Source: Hallerella sp963629575 (GTDB taxonomy: Bacteria > Fibrobacterota > Fibrobacteria > Fibrobacterales > Fibrobacteraceae). From it: a stretch of DNA of 64,000 nucleotides. The position numbers were made by a program, and so were the translations under genes. Below the pieces are notes generated by a model. That model was given only the letters and a program-made list of their open reading frames with translations, ran no database searches and had not been told where the DNA came from. Shown piece after piece: positions 32,228 to 40,120 of this stretch; the stretch's first letter is position 1, and the number at the start of each line of letters is the position of its first letter. The stretch covers positions 90,756 to 154,755 of the forward strand of contig CAVGIM010000001.1 in NCBI GenBank assembly GCA_963629575.1, given 5' to 3'.

Positions 32228-34426
32228 GTGAAGTTGTGGCTCCGCTCTTTATTGTTCCTGTGCGTGTCGTGCGCGTTTGCCGCGGATACGTGGAAAAACT
32301 TTGCCCGTTCCGATTCCTTTTATGCCTCGGCGCTGGTGGGCAATACGCTTGTGCTCGGGACGGACGGCGGCGTTCGCCTTGTTTCGCAAGACGGAACGAC
32401 CGATGTCCTTTCGTCGGCAAACGGTTTGGAGGCTTCGGATATTCGGGGCGTGGTACAGACCGCTTCCGGGGAACTTTTCGCCATTTCTTCCCGGGGAATT
32501 GTGGCAAGGTATCTTGGCGACAGGCGTTTTTCCGTCTTGAACCGTTCCTTTTCCTCGACCTCTTCGGAATTGCAGTCCGGTCTTGCGGAGGTCGCGGATT
32601 CCATTCTCGTTCTGGGATTTCGGGACAAGCTTGCCTTTTTTGACATTTCGCGCGGAAAGTCGCTGCTCTCTCTTTCGCGAATCGGGGATGTTTCCCTGAA
32701 AGCGACTTCTCCTTCGGCGATGCTCGTTTGCGGAGACTCTCTCTTTGTCGCGCTCGGAGCGGACGTCTATTGGCGGCGAATGCCGTGGAAAACCCTGTCC
32801 GAAGATATCCTCCTCGCGGATCCCGCTTCCTGGACCCTTGCGGAAACCTTTCACGGCAAGGATTCTTCGAAAACGGCAATCACCCGGCTATCGATTTGGA
32901 ACGGTTCGCTGCAGGCGGATTTCGACGAGACGCTTTCCGTGATGGTCGCTAACGGAGACACGCTTTCCAAAAAGAAGTTTCCCGCCCTGTGGAAGGGAGA
33001 CAGTTCGCTTGTACGGGAAATTCTTCCTGGCGACGGATTCTCCTATCTGGTCGGGAAAAATTCGGCATGGTATTACGACGGAGAACTGAAGGACGTTTCG
33101 GCGTGGACCGGATTCTCGCTGAAAAATCCCTATGCGGTCGCTCCCTTTGTGGGCGGCGACGGTGGCGTGACGGTCTATTCGGCAGATGGAGACTTTGGCT
33201 GGAGCGACGGGGAAGCCTTTGCCTACGGGCCTTCGCTAGGCGACCTTCCCTATTACGGTGGCGTGGAACCCTATACCCGCTTGCTGAAAAACCTGGGAAC
33301 GCTCTCGGATGGAGCAACGCTTGTGAGCATCTGGGGCTTTGGCTGGCGAATCTATTCGGGAAATGGCGGCGCGTTCTTGCATAGCGTCGGACTGGACAAT
33401 TCCAACTGCGCGGAACGTTACCTTGCAAACTACATCGTGCCGACAGGCGTTACCGTCTCCCCGGACAGTCTCGGCTGGCTGGTGAGTTTCTGGGGAAATT
33501 CGGGCTATGGAATTGCCTATATCGACGAATCGGGGGAAATCAGTTGCGCAAACCACGTCGGAAGCGGAAAGTTTTCCGGACCGCTCAAGGCCGTCTGGTC
33601 GGAAGACAGTTCGGAATGGGTTCTCTACTCCGGAGCGGGAAAGACCGATGGAACGGAAGGCGTCGGAGGCTTGGACATTTTTCGTCTCCGGCCCATTGCC
33701 GAAACGGGCGGGGAACTCGTGATTCGAGACATGGAAACCGTTCCCACGCCGGACAACTACGCTGTCCTGGACATGGATCTTGACAAGTCCGGCCGCCTCT
33801 GGATAATCACCAATTCCACGTTCGCCTATTTTGAAAGCGGCATGGATTCCGTCCAGGCGCCGCACAGGACCTCTTCGTATGAACAGGCGAATCTTTCGTC
33901 GCTTTCGATCGATCCGAATGACAGGCTCTGGATTGGAACGATAGGCAGTGGAGCCTACATGGTGAAAAAGACGGGAAATTCTCCCGATACGATGTCCGCG
34001 ACCCGGTTTGTCAGTCGAAACGGTCTGCTGGACGATGTGGTCTATGACGTTCTTGTCGATGGAAAAAAGGGACACGCCTGGTTTGTCCACAAGAACGGCG
34101 TTACGCGCTATGCGCGGACCGACTTGCGGGAAACTTCCTCGTTCATGACATCGGACGGCCCCAAGATAAAGGTCTATCCGAATCCGGTGCGCTTTGACCT
34201 GGGACAGGTCTTGACGTTTGAAAACGTTTCGGAATCGGCGACCGTTTCCGTTTACAATTCCGGGGCGCATCTGGTCCGGGCATTTCGAGGCGACGAACTC
34301 GATGGCGGTCGCGTTGTCTGGGATGGCCGGGACCGTCGCGGTGTCCTGATCGCTCCGGGCGTCTATCACTACATCATCCAGAAGGGTTCCCGGAAAAAGC
34401 GCGGAAAGCTCCTGGTCATCCATTAA
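32228..34426 (+). CDS. Secreted two-component-regulator-propeller protein, PorZ-like
   Basis: A 732-residue exported protein (signal about 1-18, MKLWLRSLLFLCVSCAFA with GTG start). The N-terminus, WKNFARSDSFYASALVGNTL followed by TDGGVRLVSQDGTTDVLSSANGLEASDIRGV and GELFAISSRGIVARYLGD, follows the propeller repeat of PorZ, a T9SS surface protein, and of two-component-regulator propellers. Further blades recur near 520-640 (LDKSGRLWIITNS, IDPNDRLWIGTIGSGAY, GKKGHAWFVHKNGVTRY). The last 90 residues (VYPNPVRFDLGQVL, VYNSGAHLVRAFRG, APGVYHYIIQ) are a FlgD/T9SS-type sorting module. Could be PorZ itself or a propeller paralogue. The PorZ call is inferred from the pattern, not searched. Confidence 0.6.
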   Translation: MKLWLRSLLFLCVSCAFAADTWKNFARSDSFYASALVGNTLVLGTDGGVRLVSQDGTTDVLSSANGLEASDIRGVVQTASGELFAISSRGIVARYLGDRRFSVLNRSFSSTSSELQSGLAEVADSILVLGFRDKLAFFDISRGKSLLSLSRIGDVSLKATSPSAMLVCGDSLFVALGADVYWRRMPWKTLSEDILLADPASWTLAETFHGKDSSKTAITRLSIWNGSLQADFDETLSVMVANGDTLSKKKFPALWKGDSSLVREILPGDGFSYLVGKNSAWYYDGELKDVSAWTGFSLKNPYAVAPFVGGDGGVTVYSADGDFGWSDGEAFAYGPSLGDLPYYGGVEPYTRLLKNLGTLSDGATLVSIWGFGWRIYSGNGGAFLHSVGLDNSNCAERYLANYIVPTGVTVSPDSLGWLVSFWGNSGYGIAYIDESGEISCANHVGSGKFSGPLKAVWSEDSSEWVLYSGAGKTDGTEGVGGLDIFRLRPIAETGGELVIRDMETVPTPDNYAVLDMDLDKSGRLWIITNSTFAYFESGMDSVQAPHRTSSYEQANLSSLSIDPNDRLWIGTIGSGAYMVKKTGNSPDTMSATRFVSRNGLLDDVVYDVLVDGKKGHAWFVHKNGVTRYARTDLRETSSFMTSDGPKIKVYPNPVRFDLGQVLTFENVSESATVSVYNSGAHLVRAFRGDELDGGRVVWDGRDRRGVLIAPGVYHYIIQKGSRKKRGKLLVIH

Positions 34427-34438
34427 AAGCGGAAGTGT

Positions 34439-34768
34439 ATGCCTTTGTCGAAAAAGCGTCTTCGAAACCTGGTCCGTCCGATGCAAGTTTTCGGAATTTC
34501 CCTGTGCGCTGTCGCGTTGCTTTTGGGATGCGCTTCGCAGCGGCAGAAGCCCGTCTGTGCCGAAATCGAATACCGCTTGAACCATACGGCGATGTCTCCC
34601 GATCAGCGGGAATGGACCGCGCGGGAACTTTCGGACTGTCGCGCGGAACAGGCGGAATACGAAAAGTCGGACTCCTTGACGAACAAGATAAGGAAAGGCA
34701 TTTACGAAATGTATGAGGAGTCCAAGAAGGATTCTTCCCGGGCGGATTCCCTGCGGGTCTCTCCATGA
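34439..34768 (+). CDS. Small lipoprotein of unknown function
   Basis: 109 residues; a hydrophobic signal ends in a lipobox ALLLGC (Cys31), then SQRQKPV. The mature domain (about 78 residues) is hydrophilic and mostly helical with many Asp, Glu, Lys and Ser residues; it has a second cysteine in CAEIEYRL and a third in SDCRAEQ, which could form a disulfide. It starts 12 bp after the PorZ-like gene and overlaps the CCA-adding enzyme gene by 4 bp. No family recognised. Confidence 0.7.
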   Translation: MPLSKKRLRNLVRPMQVFGISLCAVALLLGCASQRQKPVCAEIEYRLNHTAMSPDQREWTARELSDCRAEQAEYEKSDSLTNKIRKGIYEMYEESKKDSSRADSLRVSP

Positions 34769-36054
34769 ACCTGGAAAAAGCGAAAGGCGAAATTCCGCAT
34801 CGCCTGATGCAAATCGCGGAGCGTATCCGTGCCGCGGGCGGAAAATGTTTTCTCGTCGGAGGCTTTGTCCGCGACGCGATGCTCGGGAAGGCTTCTCGGG
34901 ATTTCGACGTGGAGGTTTACGACATCGGGCAGGACGCCCTGCTCAAAATCCTTTCGGACTTTGGACGCCCGAACCTCGTCGGCAAGGCGTTTGGCGTCGT
35001 ACACTTGGCGTCGAAAGGTCTAGACCTGGACTTTTCCTTTCCGCGGACCGAAAACAAGGTCGGGGAAGGGCATCGAGGCTTTCTTGTCGAAACGCATCTG
35101 CACCTGAGCTTTGCCGAGGCGGCGATGCGCCGCGACTTTACCGTGAACGCAATGGGACTGTCGCTGCCGGAACTCGAACTTTCGGATCCCTACGACGGCA
35201 AGGGCGATTTGGAACGGCACTTGCTTCGGCACGTGTCGTCCGCGTTTGCCGAGGATTCGCTCCGCGTCTTGCGCGGTGTCCAGTTCGCGTCTCGTTTTTC
35301 CCTTTCCCTTGCTCCGGAAACCGCCGCGCTTTGTCGATCGCTTTCGCTTGCCGATCTTTCGTCGGAACGGATTTTCGAGGAATTCCGGAAGTGGCTTTTA
35401 AAGCCTGGCCGGCCGAGCTTTGGCCTTCGCGCATTCATCGAAATGGACCTTTCCCGCTTCTTTCCGGAAATTCGCCCGCTGAGCGGTTCGTTCGAAAACC
35501 TGGGAATTCTGCTGGACAGCGTTTCGCGCAAGCTTCCCACGGTCAAGGATCCCGTTTCGAAGGAGGTTCTCGCCTTTGCCGCGCTTCTTTCCGGAGCGTC
35601 GGACATTTCGGAAGTGAACGGATTTCTTTCCCGGATAACGAACGAAGCGAAGCTTTTGAAGCGCGTTCCCGAACTTTGCCGAAAGATTCCCCTGTTTGTC
35701 GAAAAGGCAAAATCAGGTCCGTTCGAACCGGAATTCCTGCGTCGCGCATCGGTTGACCTCGACGGTCTCGAACTGGTAGGCGCCTATCTGGAATCGACTC
35801 CCGAGCTTGCGGAAAATCTGCGCGTCCAGAGTGCGGAGGCTCTCTCGCTTTCCGCCCAAAGGCTTGGCGTTTTCGAATGCGCTCCCAAACCGCTATTGAA
35901 AGGCGCGGACTTGCTCTTGATGGGGCTTAGACCCGGACGTCGCGTCGGAGAAATCATCCGGGAAGAATTCGAGCTCCAGTTGCAAGGAAAGATTCTTTCC
36001 CGGGAAGATGCGCTGCTTTTTGCGCGGAACGCTATTTCCAGCGAAACAGCCTAA
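34765..36054 (+). CDS. CCA-adding enzyme / poly(A) polymerase family nucleotidyltransferase
   Basis: Adds or repairs the 3' CCA of tRNAs. The 429-residue class II nucleotidyltransferase has the head motif CFLVGGFVRDAMLGK, the metal-binding DFDVEVYD, and RRDFTVNAMG, then the neck EDSLRVLRGVQFASRFSLSLAPET, all characteristic of bacterial tRNA nucleotidyltransferases. The C-terminal body is helical. There is no HD domain. It overlaps the small lipoprotein gene by 4 bp, and its 3' end overlaps the convergent GT2 gene by 23 bp. Sequence alone does not separate a CCA-adding from an A-adding enzyme. Confidence 0.87.
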   Translation: MNLEKAKGEIPHRLMQIAERIRAAGGKCFLVGGFVRDAMLGKASRDFDVEVYDIGQDALLKILSDFGRPNLVGKAFGVVHLASKGLDLDFSFPRTENKVGEGHRGFLVETHLHLSFAEAAMRRDFTVNAMGLSLPELELSDPYDGKGDLERHLLRHVSSAFAEDSLRVLRGVQFASRFSLSLAPETAALCRSLSLADLSSERIFEEFRKWLLKPGRPSFGLRAFIEMDLSRFFPEIRPLSGSFENLGILLDSVSRKLPTVKDPVSKEVLAFAALLSGASDISEVNGFLSRITNEAKLLKRVPELCRKIPLFVEKAKSGPFEPEFLRRASVDLDGLELVGAYLESTPELAENLRVQSAEALSLSAQRLGVFECAPKPLLKGADLLLMGLRPGRRVGEIIREEFELQLQGKILSREDALLFARNAISSETA

Positions 36055-37141
36055 AAATTCCGAGAGGAACCGCAATCGCGATAATCGGGACTTGCAGGAT
36101 TTCCGTTATCGGAAGCGCTTTCAGAAGTTCCGTTTCACCTAGCCGAACCGCTCCGATAGACAAAAAGACCGTATCGACAAGCACCTTGGACGCAAACGGA
36201 ACGAGAAACCATATCCACGGAAAACCGCAGAAAACGGCAAGCCATGGCGCAAGAAACAGCCAGACGTAGAATGTATAGATAAGCGTCAGAAAGAGCGTGT
36301 AAAAGTGATTGGAGTAGTGCGTACCGTTGCTAGCCCATCGCGCCCGCTGGTTCAAAAGTCCTTTCAGCGAATCCACCGGAGCGGTTTCGACAACGGCGTC
36401 CTTGTCGAGGTTGTAGCAAAATTCGACATCCGGCTCCTGGATCATCTTGTGGACAAGCATGTCGTCGTCACCGGAAGAAAGATGCACCAGGTTGCCGAAT
36501 CCACCGACCCGAAAGAAGAGTTCCTTTTTGTAGGCGAGGGCCGCCGCGCTTGCGACCATGGGAACGCCCATGCTGAATCCCGCCGCCTCGATAGACGTGT
36601 AGCCGAGAGTTTCGAGCTTCTGGTAGGCGTGAACGATTCCCGGCGAACCGGAGTTCTTCTTGGGGCCTTGCACAATCGCGATGTTTCCCTGAAAGCGGCA
36701 GGCCATCGACCGGATCCATCCCTTTGGAGGAACGCAGTCGGCGTCCATCGTCATGAGGATTTCGTGACGGGCTTTTTGAAAACCCGTTTCGAGAGCGCGT
36801 TTCTTGGGACTTTCGATATAGGGGGCATCCGTTGGAATGTTCACGACCGAAAATCCTGGGTGGGTCGCCGCAAAATCTTCGAGCAGCTTTTGGGTGTTGT
36901 CCGTGGAGCGGTCGTTGATGCAGAGAACTTCCCATTCTCCGTCGTAATCCTGGAGAGCGAGCGCTTCGAGGGTTCGCAAGGCGTGATCCTCTTCGTTTCT
37001 GAGCGGAACGATGACGGAAACGCTCCATCGTTTTCCTGAATCCGCCGGACGCTTCCTTGCCCGCAAAAGTCCTATCGAAAAAAACAGGAACAGGGAAACA
37101 TATAGCGCAGTGAGGACTCCGAGAATGCAAATGCTCAGCAT
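36032..37141 (-). CDS. Membrane glycosyltransferase, GT2 family
   Basis: The 369-residue protein has an N-terminal anchor (5-28), a cytoplasmic GT-A domain with SVIVPLRNEEDHALRTLEAL, TMDADCVPP (DxD), SGDDDM (the base region) and NQRARWASNG (QxxRW-like), then three C-terminal membrane segments. This is the processive/ceramide-glucosyltransferase-like GT2 architecture. Donor and acceptor are unknown; placement next to lpxA suggests envelope glycolipid or polysaccharide. The start codon is 32 bp from that of divergent lpxA. TATATT lies 9 nt before the ATG. Confidence 0.85.
   Translation of the reverse strand: MLSICILGVLTALYVSLFLFFSIGLLRARKRPADSGKRWSVSVIVPLRNEEDHALRTLEALALQDYDGEWEVLCINDRSTDNTQKLLEDFAATHPGFSVVNIPTDAPYIESPKKRALETGFQKARHEILMTMDADCVPPKGWIRSMACRFQGNIAIVQGPKKNSGSPGIVHAYQKLETLGYTSIEAAGFSMGVPMVASAAALAYKKELFFRVGGFGNLVHLSSGDDDMLVHKMIQEPDVEFCYNLDKDAVVETAPVDSLKGLLNQRARWASNGTHYSNHFYTLFLTLIYTFYVWLFLAPWLAVFCGFPWIWFLVPFASKVLVDTVFLSIGAVRLGETELLKALPITEILQVPIIAIAVPLGIFRLFRWK
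37051..37056 (-). other. No promoter call here; see 37151-37164
   Basis: This position is inside the GT2 coding region and holds no feature. The promoter elements for the divergent GT2/lpxA pair are entered separately at 37151-37164. Confidence 0.05.
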
Positions 37142-37150
37142 AACGGGTCA

Positions 37151-37164
37151 AATATATTTATTAT
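37151..37164. promoter_or_regulatory. Paired -10 elements in the 32-bp divergent GT2/lpxA gap
   Basis: On the minus strand TATATT (37156-37151) ends 9 nt before the GT2 ATG at 37141. On the plus strand TATTAT (37159-37164) ends 9 nt before the lpxA ATG at 37174. The whole gap (37142-37173) is too short for two promoters with conventional leaders. Confidence 0.4.
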
Positions 37165-37173
37165 TTCTCCCGT

Positions 37174-37929
37174 ATGATTCATCCGTCGGCCTATGTGAGC
37201 CCCAAAGCGAAAATTGCGGACAGCGCCTGTATCGGCCCATGGTGCCTGGTCGATGACTTTGCCGAAATCGGAGAAAACGTTGTCCTGGAGTCGCGTGTGC
37301 ATGTTCTTTCGCGCGTAAGGATCGGCGAGGGAACCTTTGTCTTTGACGGGGCAAGCCTAGGAAACGCTCCGCAGGACCTGAAGTTTGACGGGGAAGACAC
37401 GACGCTTGAAATCGGTTCCCGAGTAAGGATCCGCGAATATGTGACGGTTCACCGCGGCACTTCCGTTTCGGGAAAGACCGTCATCGGCGACGACGTGCTT
37501 CTCATGGCATACGTCCACGTCGCTCACGATTGCCGAATCGAAAACGGAGCCGTCATTTCGAACGGGGTGCAGCTAGGCGGCCACGTCCATGTCGGCGAGT
37601 TCGCAAACATCGGGGGAACTTCCGGCGTGGCGCAAAACTGCCGAATCGGCGCGTTCAGCTTTGTCGGCGCGTCCCTCAAGGTCGATAGGGATGTTCCTCC
37701 CTACGTAAAGGCTCTGGGAAATCCGCTTCGCTTTGCCGGGGTGAACCTCCATGCGCTTCGCAAGAGTCCGGAACGTTTCCCGGAAAGCCGCATCGTCGAA
37801 ATCGAAAGGCTCTACCGCGAATTTTACCATTCGGGAATCCCGGTCGGCGAAAAGGCGAAAAAGATGGCAGAATCCGAGGATCCCGCCATCCGGAGCTTTT
37901 TTTCAAAAGAAGATTTTCGGGTTATTTAA
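37174..37929 (+). CDS. lpxA: Acyl-[ACP]--UDP-N-acetylglucosamine O-acyltransferase
   Basis: Catalyses the first step of lipid A synthesis. The 251-residue left-handed beta-helix protein has hexapeptide repeats from about 5 to 185, the catalytic histidine segment MAYVHVAHDCRIEN, GGHVHVGEFANIGG, and the C-terminal helical end (AGVNLHALRKSPERFPESRIVEIERLYREFY) typical of LpxA. Length is slightly below the usual 255-262. It shows that the organism makes lipid A. Its 3' end overlaps the convergent GH5 gene by 8 bp. Confidence 0.94.
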   Translation: MIHPSAYVSPKAKIADSACIGPWCLVDDFAEIGENVVLESRVHVLSRVRIGEGTFVFDGASLGNAPQDLKFDGEDTTLEIGSRVRIREYVTVHRGTSVSGKTVIGDDVLLMAYVHVAHDCRIENGAVISNGVQLGGHVHVGEFANIGGTSGVAQNCRIGAFSFVGASLKVDRDVPPYVKALGNPLRFAGVNLHALRKSPERFPESRIVEIERLYREFYHSGIPVGEKAKKMAESEDPAIRSFFSKEDFRVI

Positions 37930-39136
37930 GCCCCATGGCTTCGAGAATTCCCGGATACCAGACGCTTTCGTTCCTGTCGTAGGCTTCGAATCCGCCGACT
38001 TTCGTAAATCCCCAATAGTGCCAGCTCATGCCGTATTTTTCGGCTGCGGCTATCGCCTTCTTGGTCCACAGGGAAAAATACTTGTCGCTTGGACCTTCGC
38101 TTCCGCAGTTGCTGCGGCTCCCGGCCGCGGCTCCGAATTCTCCCATGTTCATCGGGACGTGTCCGCCGTTTACATCCGGATACCGCGATTGCACCATCGC
38201 CACGTACTTTGCCATGTCGGTCGAAGCTGTGCTCGTGTAGGATTCGTCTCCCTTGCATGCGTAGCCGTGACCTTCGTGGGTAAAGGTATAGGGCTCGTAG
38301 TAATGCCCGGAATAGATGATGTTTCCGTCCTGGGGAAGCCTTAACGCGTCGATGTCCGCAAATTTGGCCGCGTGATAGGACTGGAACATGATGGTCTTTC
38401 CCGGTGCCGCCGCCCGGATAACGCTGTGGGCGCCGAGCATGATGTCGTTCAGAATGTCCGCGCTCTGGACCGTCGGTTCGTTCAGGATGTCGAACACGAG
38501 CATCGAATCCGGAAAAGCGTTGAAAACGGTCGCGACCTGCTGCCAGATAGCGAGAAAGTGCAGCTTCTCCGCTTCGTAGGCGGCAAGGCTGTCGGCGTTT
38601 GTCGGGTTTCTGTAGTAGGCGTTTCCCGCCTCCATGATCTCGTAGTCCCAGTGAAAATCGACGATGACGACAAGGCCCGCGTTTACGGCGAGCGTCACGT
38701 CTTCCAGAACGCCGGCAAGGCGATCGGGATTGATCTCGTGGGTAATCGGGTTGGAATTGTGCTGCCAGCGGACCGGAAGCCGTATGGAATTGAATCCCGC
38801 ATCCTTGATAATCTGGAAGTCTCCGTCCAGAATCGGATTTCCCCAGCCGGCGTCCAGGTCGTCATTGTAGCTGTAGTTGTAAGGTTCTGCGGGAATGTGG
38901 TTTGTTCCCGGATCCTTGTAGCCCGCATAGGAGTTCGATTCCCAGGAATTTCCCAGGTTGATGCCGCGTCCGAGCCGCTCGTTCATCGCGCGACCCGCGG
39001 AATAGTCGACGGGAACGGGGACAAAAGAGTCTTCCGAGGAACTGGATGTTTCTGTGGCGGAGAGCTTTCCCGAATCGTCAGAACAGGCGACGAGCAGAGC
39101 CGCCGTTAGAAAAAGAGGGCTGAAAAATCTTTTCAT
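37922..39136 (-). CDS. GH5 endoglucanase, lipoprotein
   Basis: Cleaves beta-1,4-glucan (cellulose or related) at the cell surface. The 404-residue precursor has lipobox LLVAC (Cys18) and a serine-rich linker (TETSSSSEDS). The catalytic barrel begins with GRGINLGNSWES and continues FNSIRLPVRW, VVIVDFHWDY and FDILNEP with the acid Glu220; the nucleophile is Glu333 in MNMGEFGAA. These are the classic GH5 signatures. No carbohydrate-binding module or T9SS domain. The lipid anchor keeps it on the cell. The promoter region upstream has TATCAT. It is convergent with lpxA. Confidence 0.9.
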   Translation of the reverse strand: MKRFFSPLFLTAALLVACSDDSGKLSATETSSSSEDSFVPVPVDYSAGRAMNERLGRGINLGNSWESNSYAGYKDPGTNHIPAEPYNYSYNDDLDAGWGNPILDGDFQIIKDAGFNSIRLPVRWQHNSNPITHEINPDRLAGVLEDVTLAVNAGLVVIVDFHWDYEIMEAGNAYYRNPTNADSLAAYEAEKLHFLAIWQQVATVFNAFPDSMLVFDILNEPTVQSADILNDIMLGAHSVIRAAAPGKTIMFQSYHAAKFADIDALRLPQDGNIIYSGHYYEPYTFTHEGHGYACKGDESYTSTASTDMAKYVAMVQSRYPDVNGGHVPMNMGEFGAAAGSRSNCGSEGPSDKYFSLWTKKAIAAAEKYGMSWHYWGFTKVGGFEAYDRNESVWYPGILEAMGLK

Positions 39137-39327
39137 GGTATCCTTTGGATATGATGATACGGGTTAAAACTAAATTATTGTTCGACGGATGATTTTTTTC
39201 GCCTTTCAAAAAGATGTTTACAGAGGAAACCGCCTAAATTGACGGATTTTATCGAATTTCGCCAGAATCTTTTCCTTTGCAAGCGTTTTTTTTCAAAAAG
39301 CGAAACGGGAAAAGCCAAAAAACAAAT

Positions 39328-39333
39328 TATATT
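39328..39333 (+). promoter_or_regulatory. Putative -10 element of the envelope operon
   Basis: TATATT lies 34 nt before the ATG at 39368, leaving a leader with a GGAGAA Shine-Dalgarno. No convincing -35 was seen. The 230-bp gap back to the GH5 gene holds nothing else recognised. Confidence 0.4.
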
Positions 39334-39367
39334 ATGGCTCATCGGATTTTGGAGAATTTGAAAACCT

Positions 39368-40111
39368 ATGAACGCCAAAATACAGAAAAACGTCTGGAAG
39401 TGCTTCTGCCTTTCGCTTCTTCTTGTGTCATTTTCCTCCGCGAGCATCGGATTCAGCGAGTATCGCGACCGCGACCAGTCTCGCTTCACGGTGCAGCCCG
39501 CCAAGCCGTTCCGACCCGACAAGGACGTGGTGACGGTCATCATGCGCGAAGCGATTCCCCGCGGCGGTGGATACACCTACCAATACCCGCGCGAAAATCC
39601 CGAACCGGTGATGACGGACAAGTATGCGAAGGAAGGCGCCCTTTCGATGGAAATCGAGCTGATTGCGAGCGACTATTCGGGCGTCGCCATCTGTATCGCG
39701 GGTTCCGTCGATCTCACGCCCTACCTCGAAGAAGGCGTACTCGAATTCTGGATTAAAGGCGAAAAGGGCGGCGAAAACGCTCTGTTCGTGCTGGTCGATG
39801 ACGGCGTAAAGAGCGGCGGCGAATCGCTCCAGGTCAAGCTCCGCTCCAAGAGTCTCGGCGAAATTTCGACCGAGTGGACGCACTTCAGCATCCCGCTCAA
39901 GCTCTTCGGCATGACGGGTCTCTATTGGGACGCAAAGAACACCCGAGACGTAATGCTCCCCTTCGCCTGGGACAAGTTCAAGGGTTTCCGTCTCGAAGTC
40001 CGCAAGGACGAAAACGAATCCTTCAAGGTCTGGATCGACGATGTGGTCATCAAGAAACACGGCAAGCCTTACGAAGGTCCTGCCAACTATCCTTTCCGCA
40101 ATGCGATTTAA
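39368..40111 (+). CDS. Exported carbohydrate-binding-module-like protein
   Basis: 247 residues, with a signal peptide (about 1-26, hydrophobic core CLSLLLVSFSS). The mature part is a single beta-sandwich: EGALSMEIELIASDYSGVAIC, YLEEGVLEFWIKGEKGGENALFVLVDD, STEWTHFSIPLKLFGM, FRLEVRKDENESFKVWIDDVVI. This strand order and the W-x-x-F-x-I-P segment, with a terminal WIDDV, match family 11/30-type binding modules and related NPCBM-like folds. No catalytic motif. It is the first gene of a seven-gene operon to 49820 and may bind plant glucan at the surface. The CBM assignment is by pattern; binding is not shown. Confidence 0.68.
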   Translation: MNAKIQKNVWKCFCLSLLLVSFSSASIGFSEYRDRDQSRFTVQPAKPFRPDKDVVTVIMREAIPRGGGYTYQYPRENPEPVMTDKYAKEGALSMEIELIASDYSGVAICIAGSVDLTPYLEEGVLEFWIKGEKGGENALFVLVDDGVKSGGESLQVKLRSKSLGEISTEWTHFSIPLKLFGMTGLYWDAKNTRDVMLPFAWDKFKGFRLEVRKDENESFKVWIDDVVIKKHGKPYEGPANYPFRNAI

Positions 40112-40120
40112 GAGGGTCTT

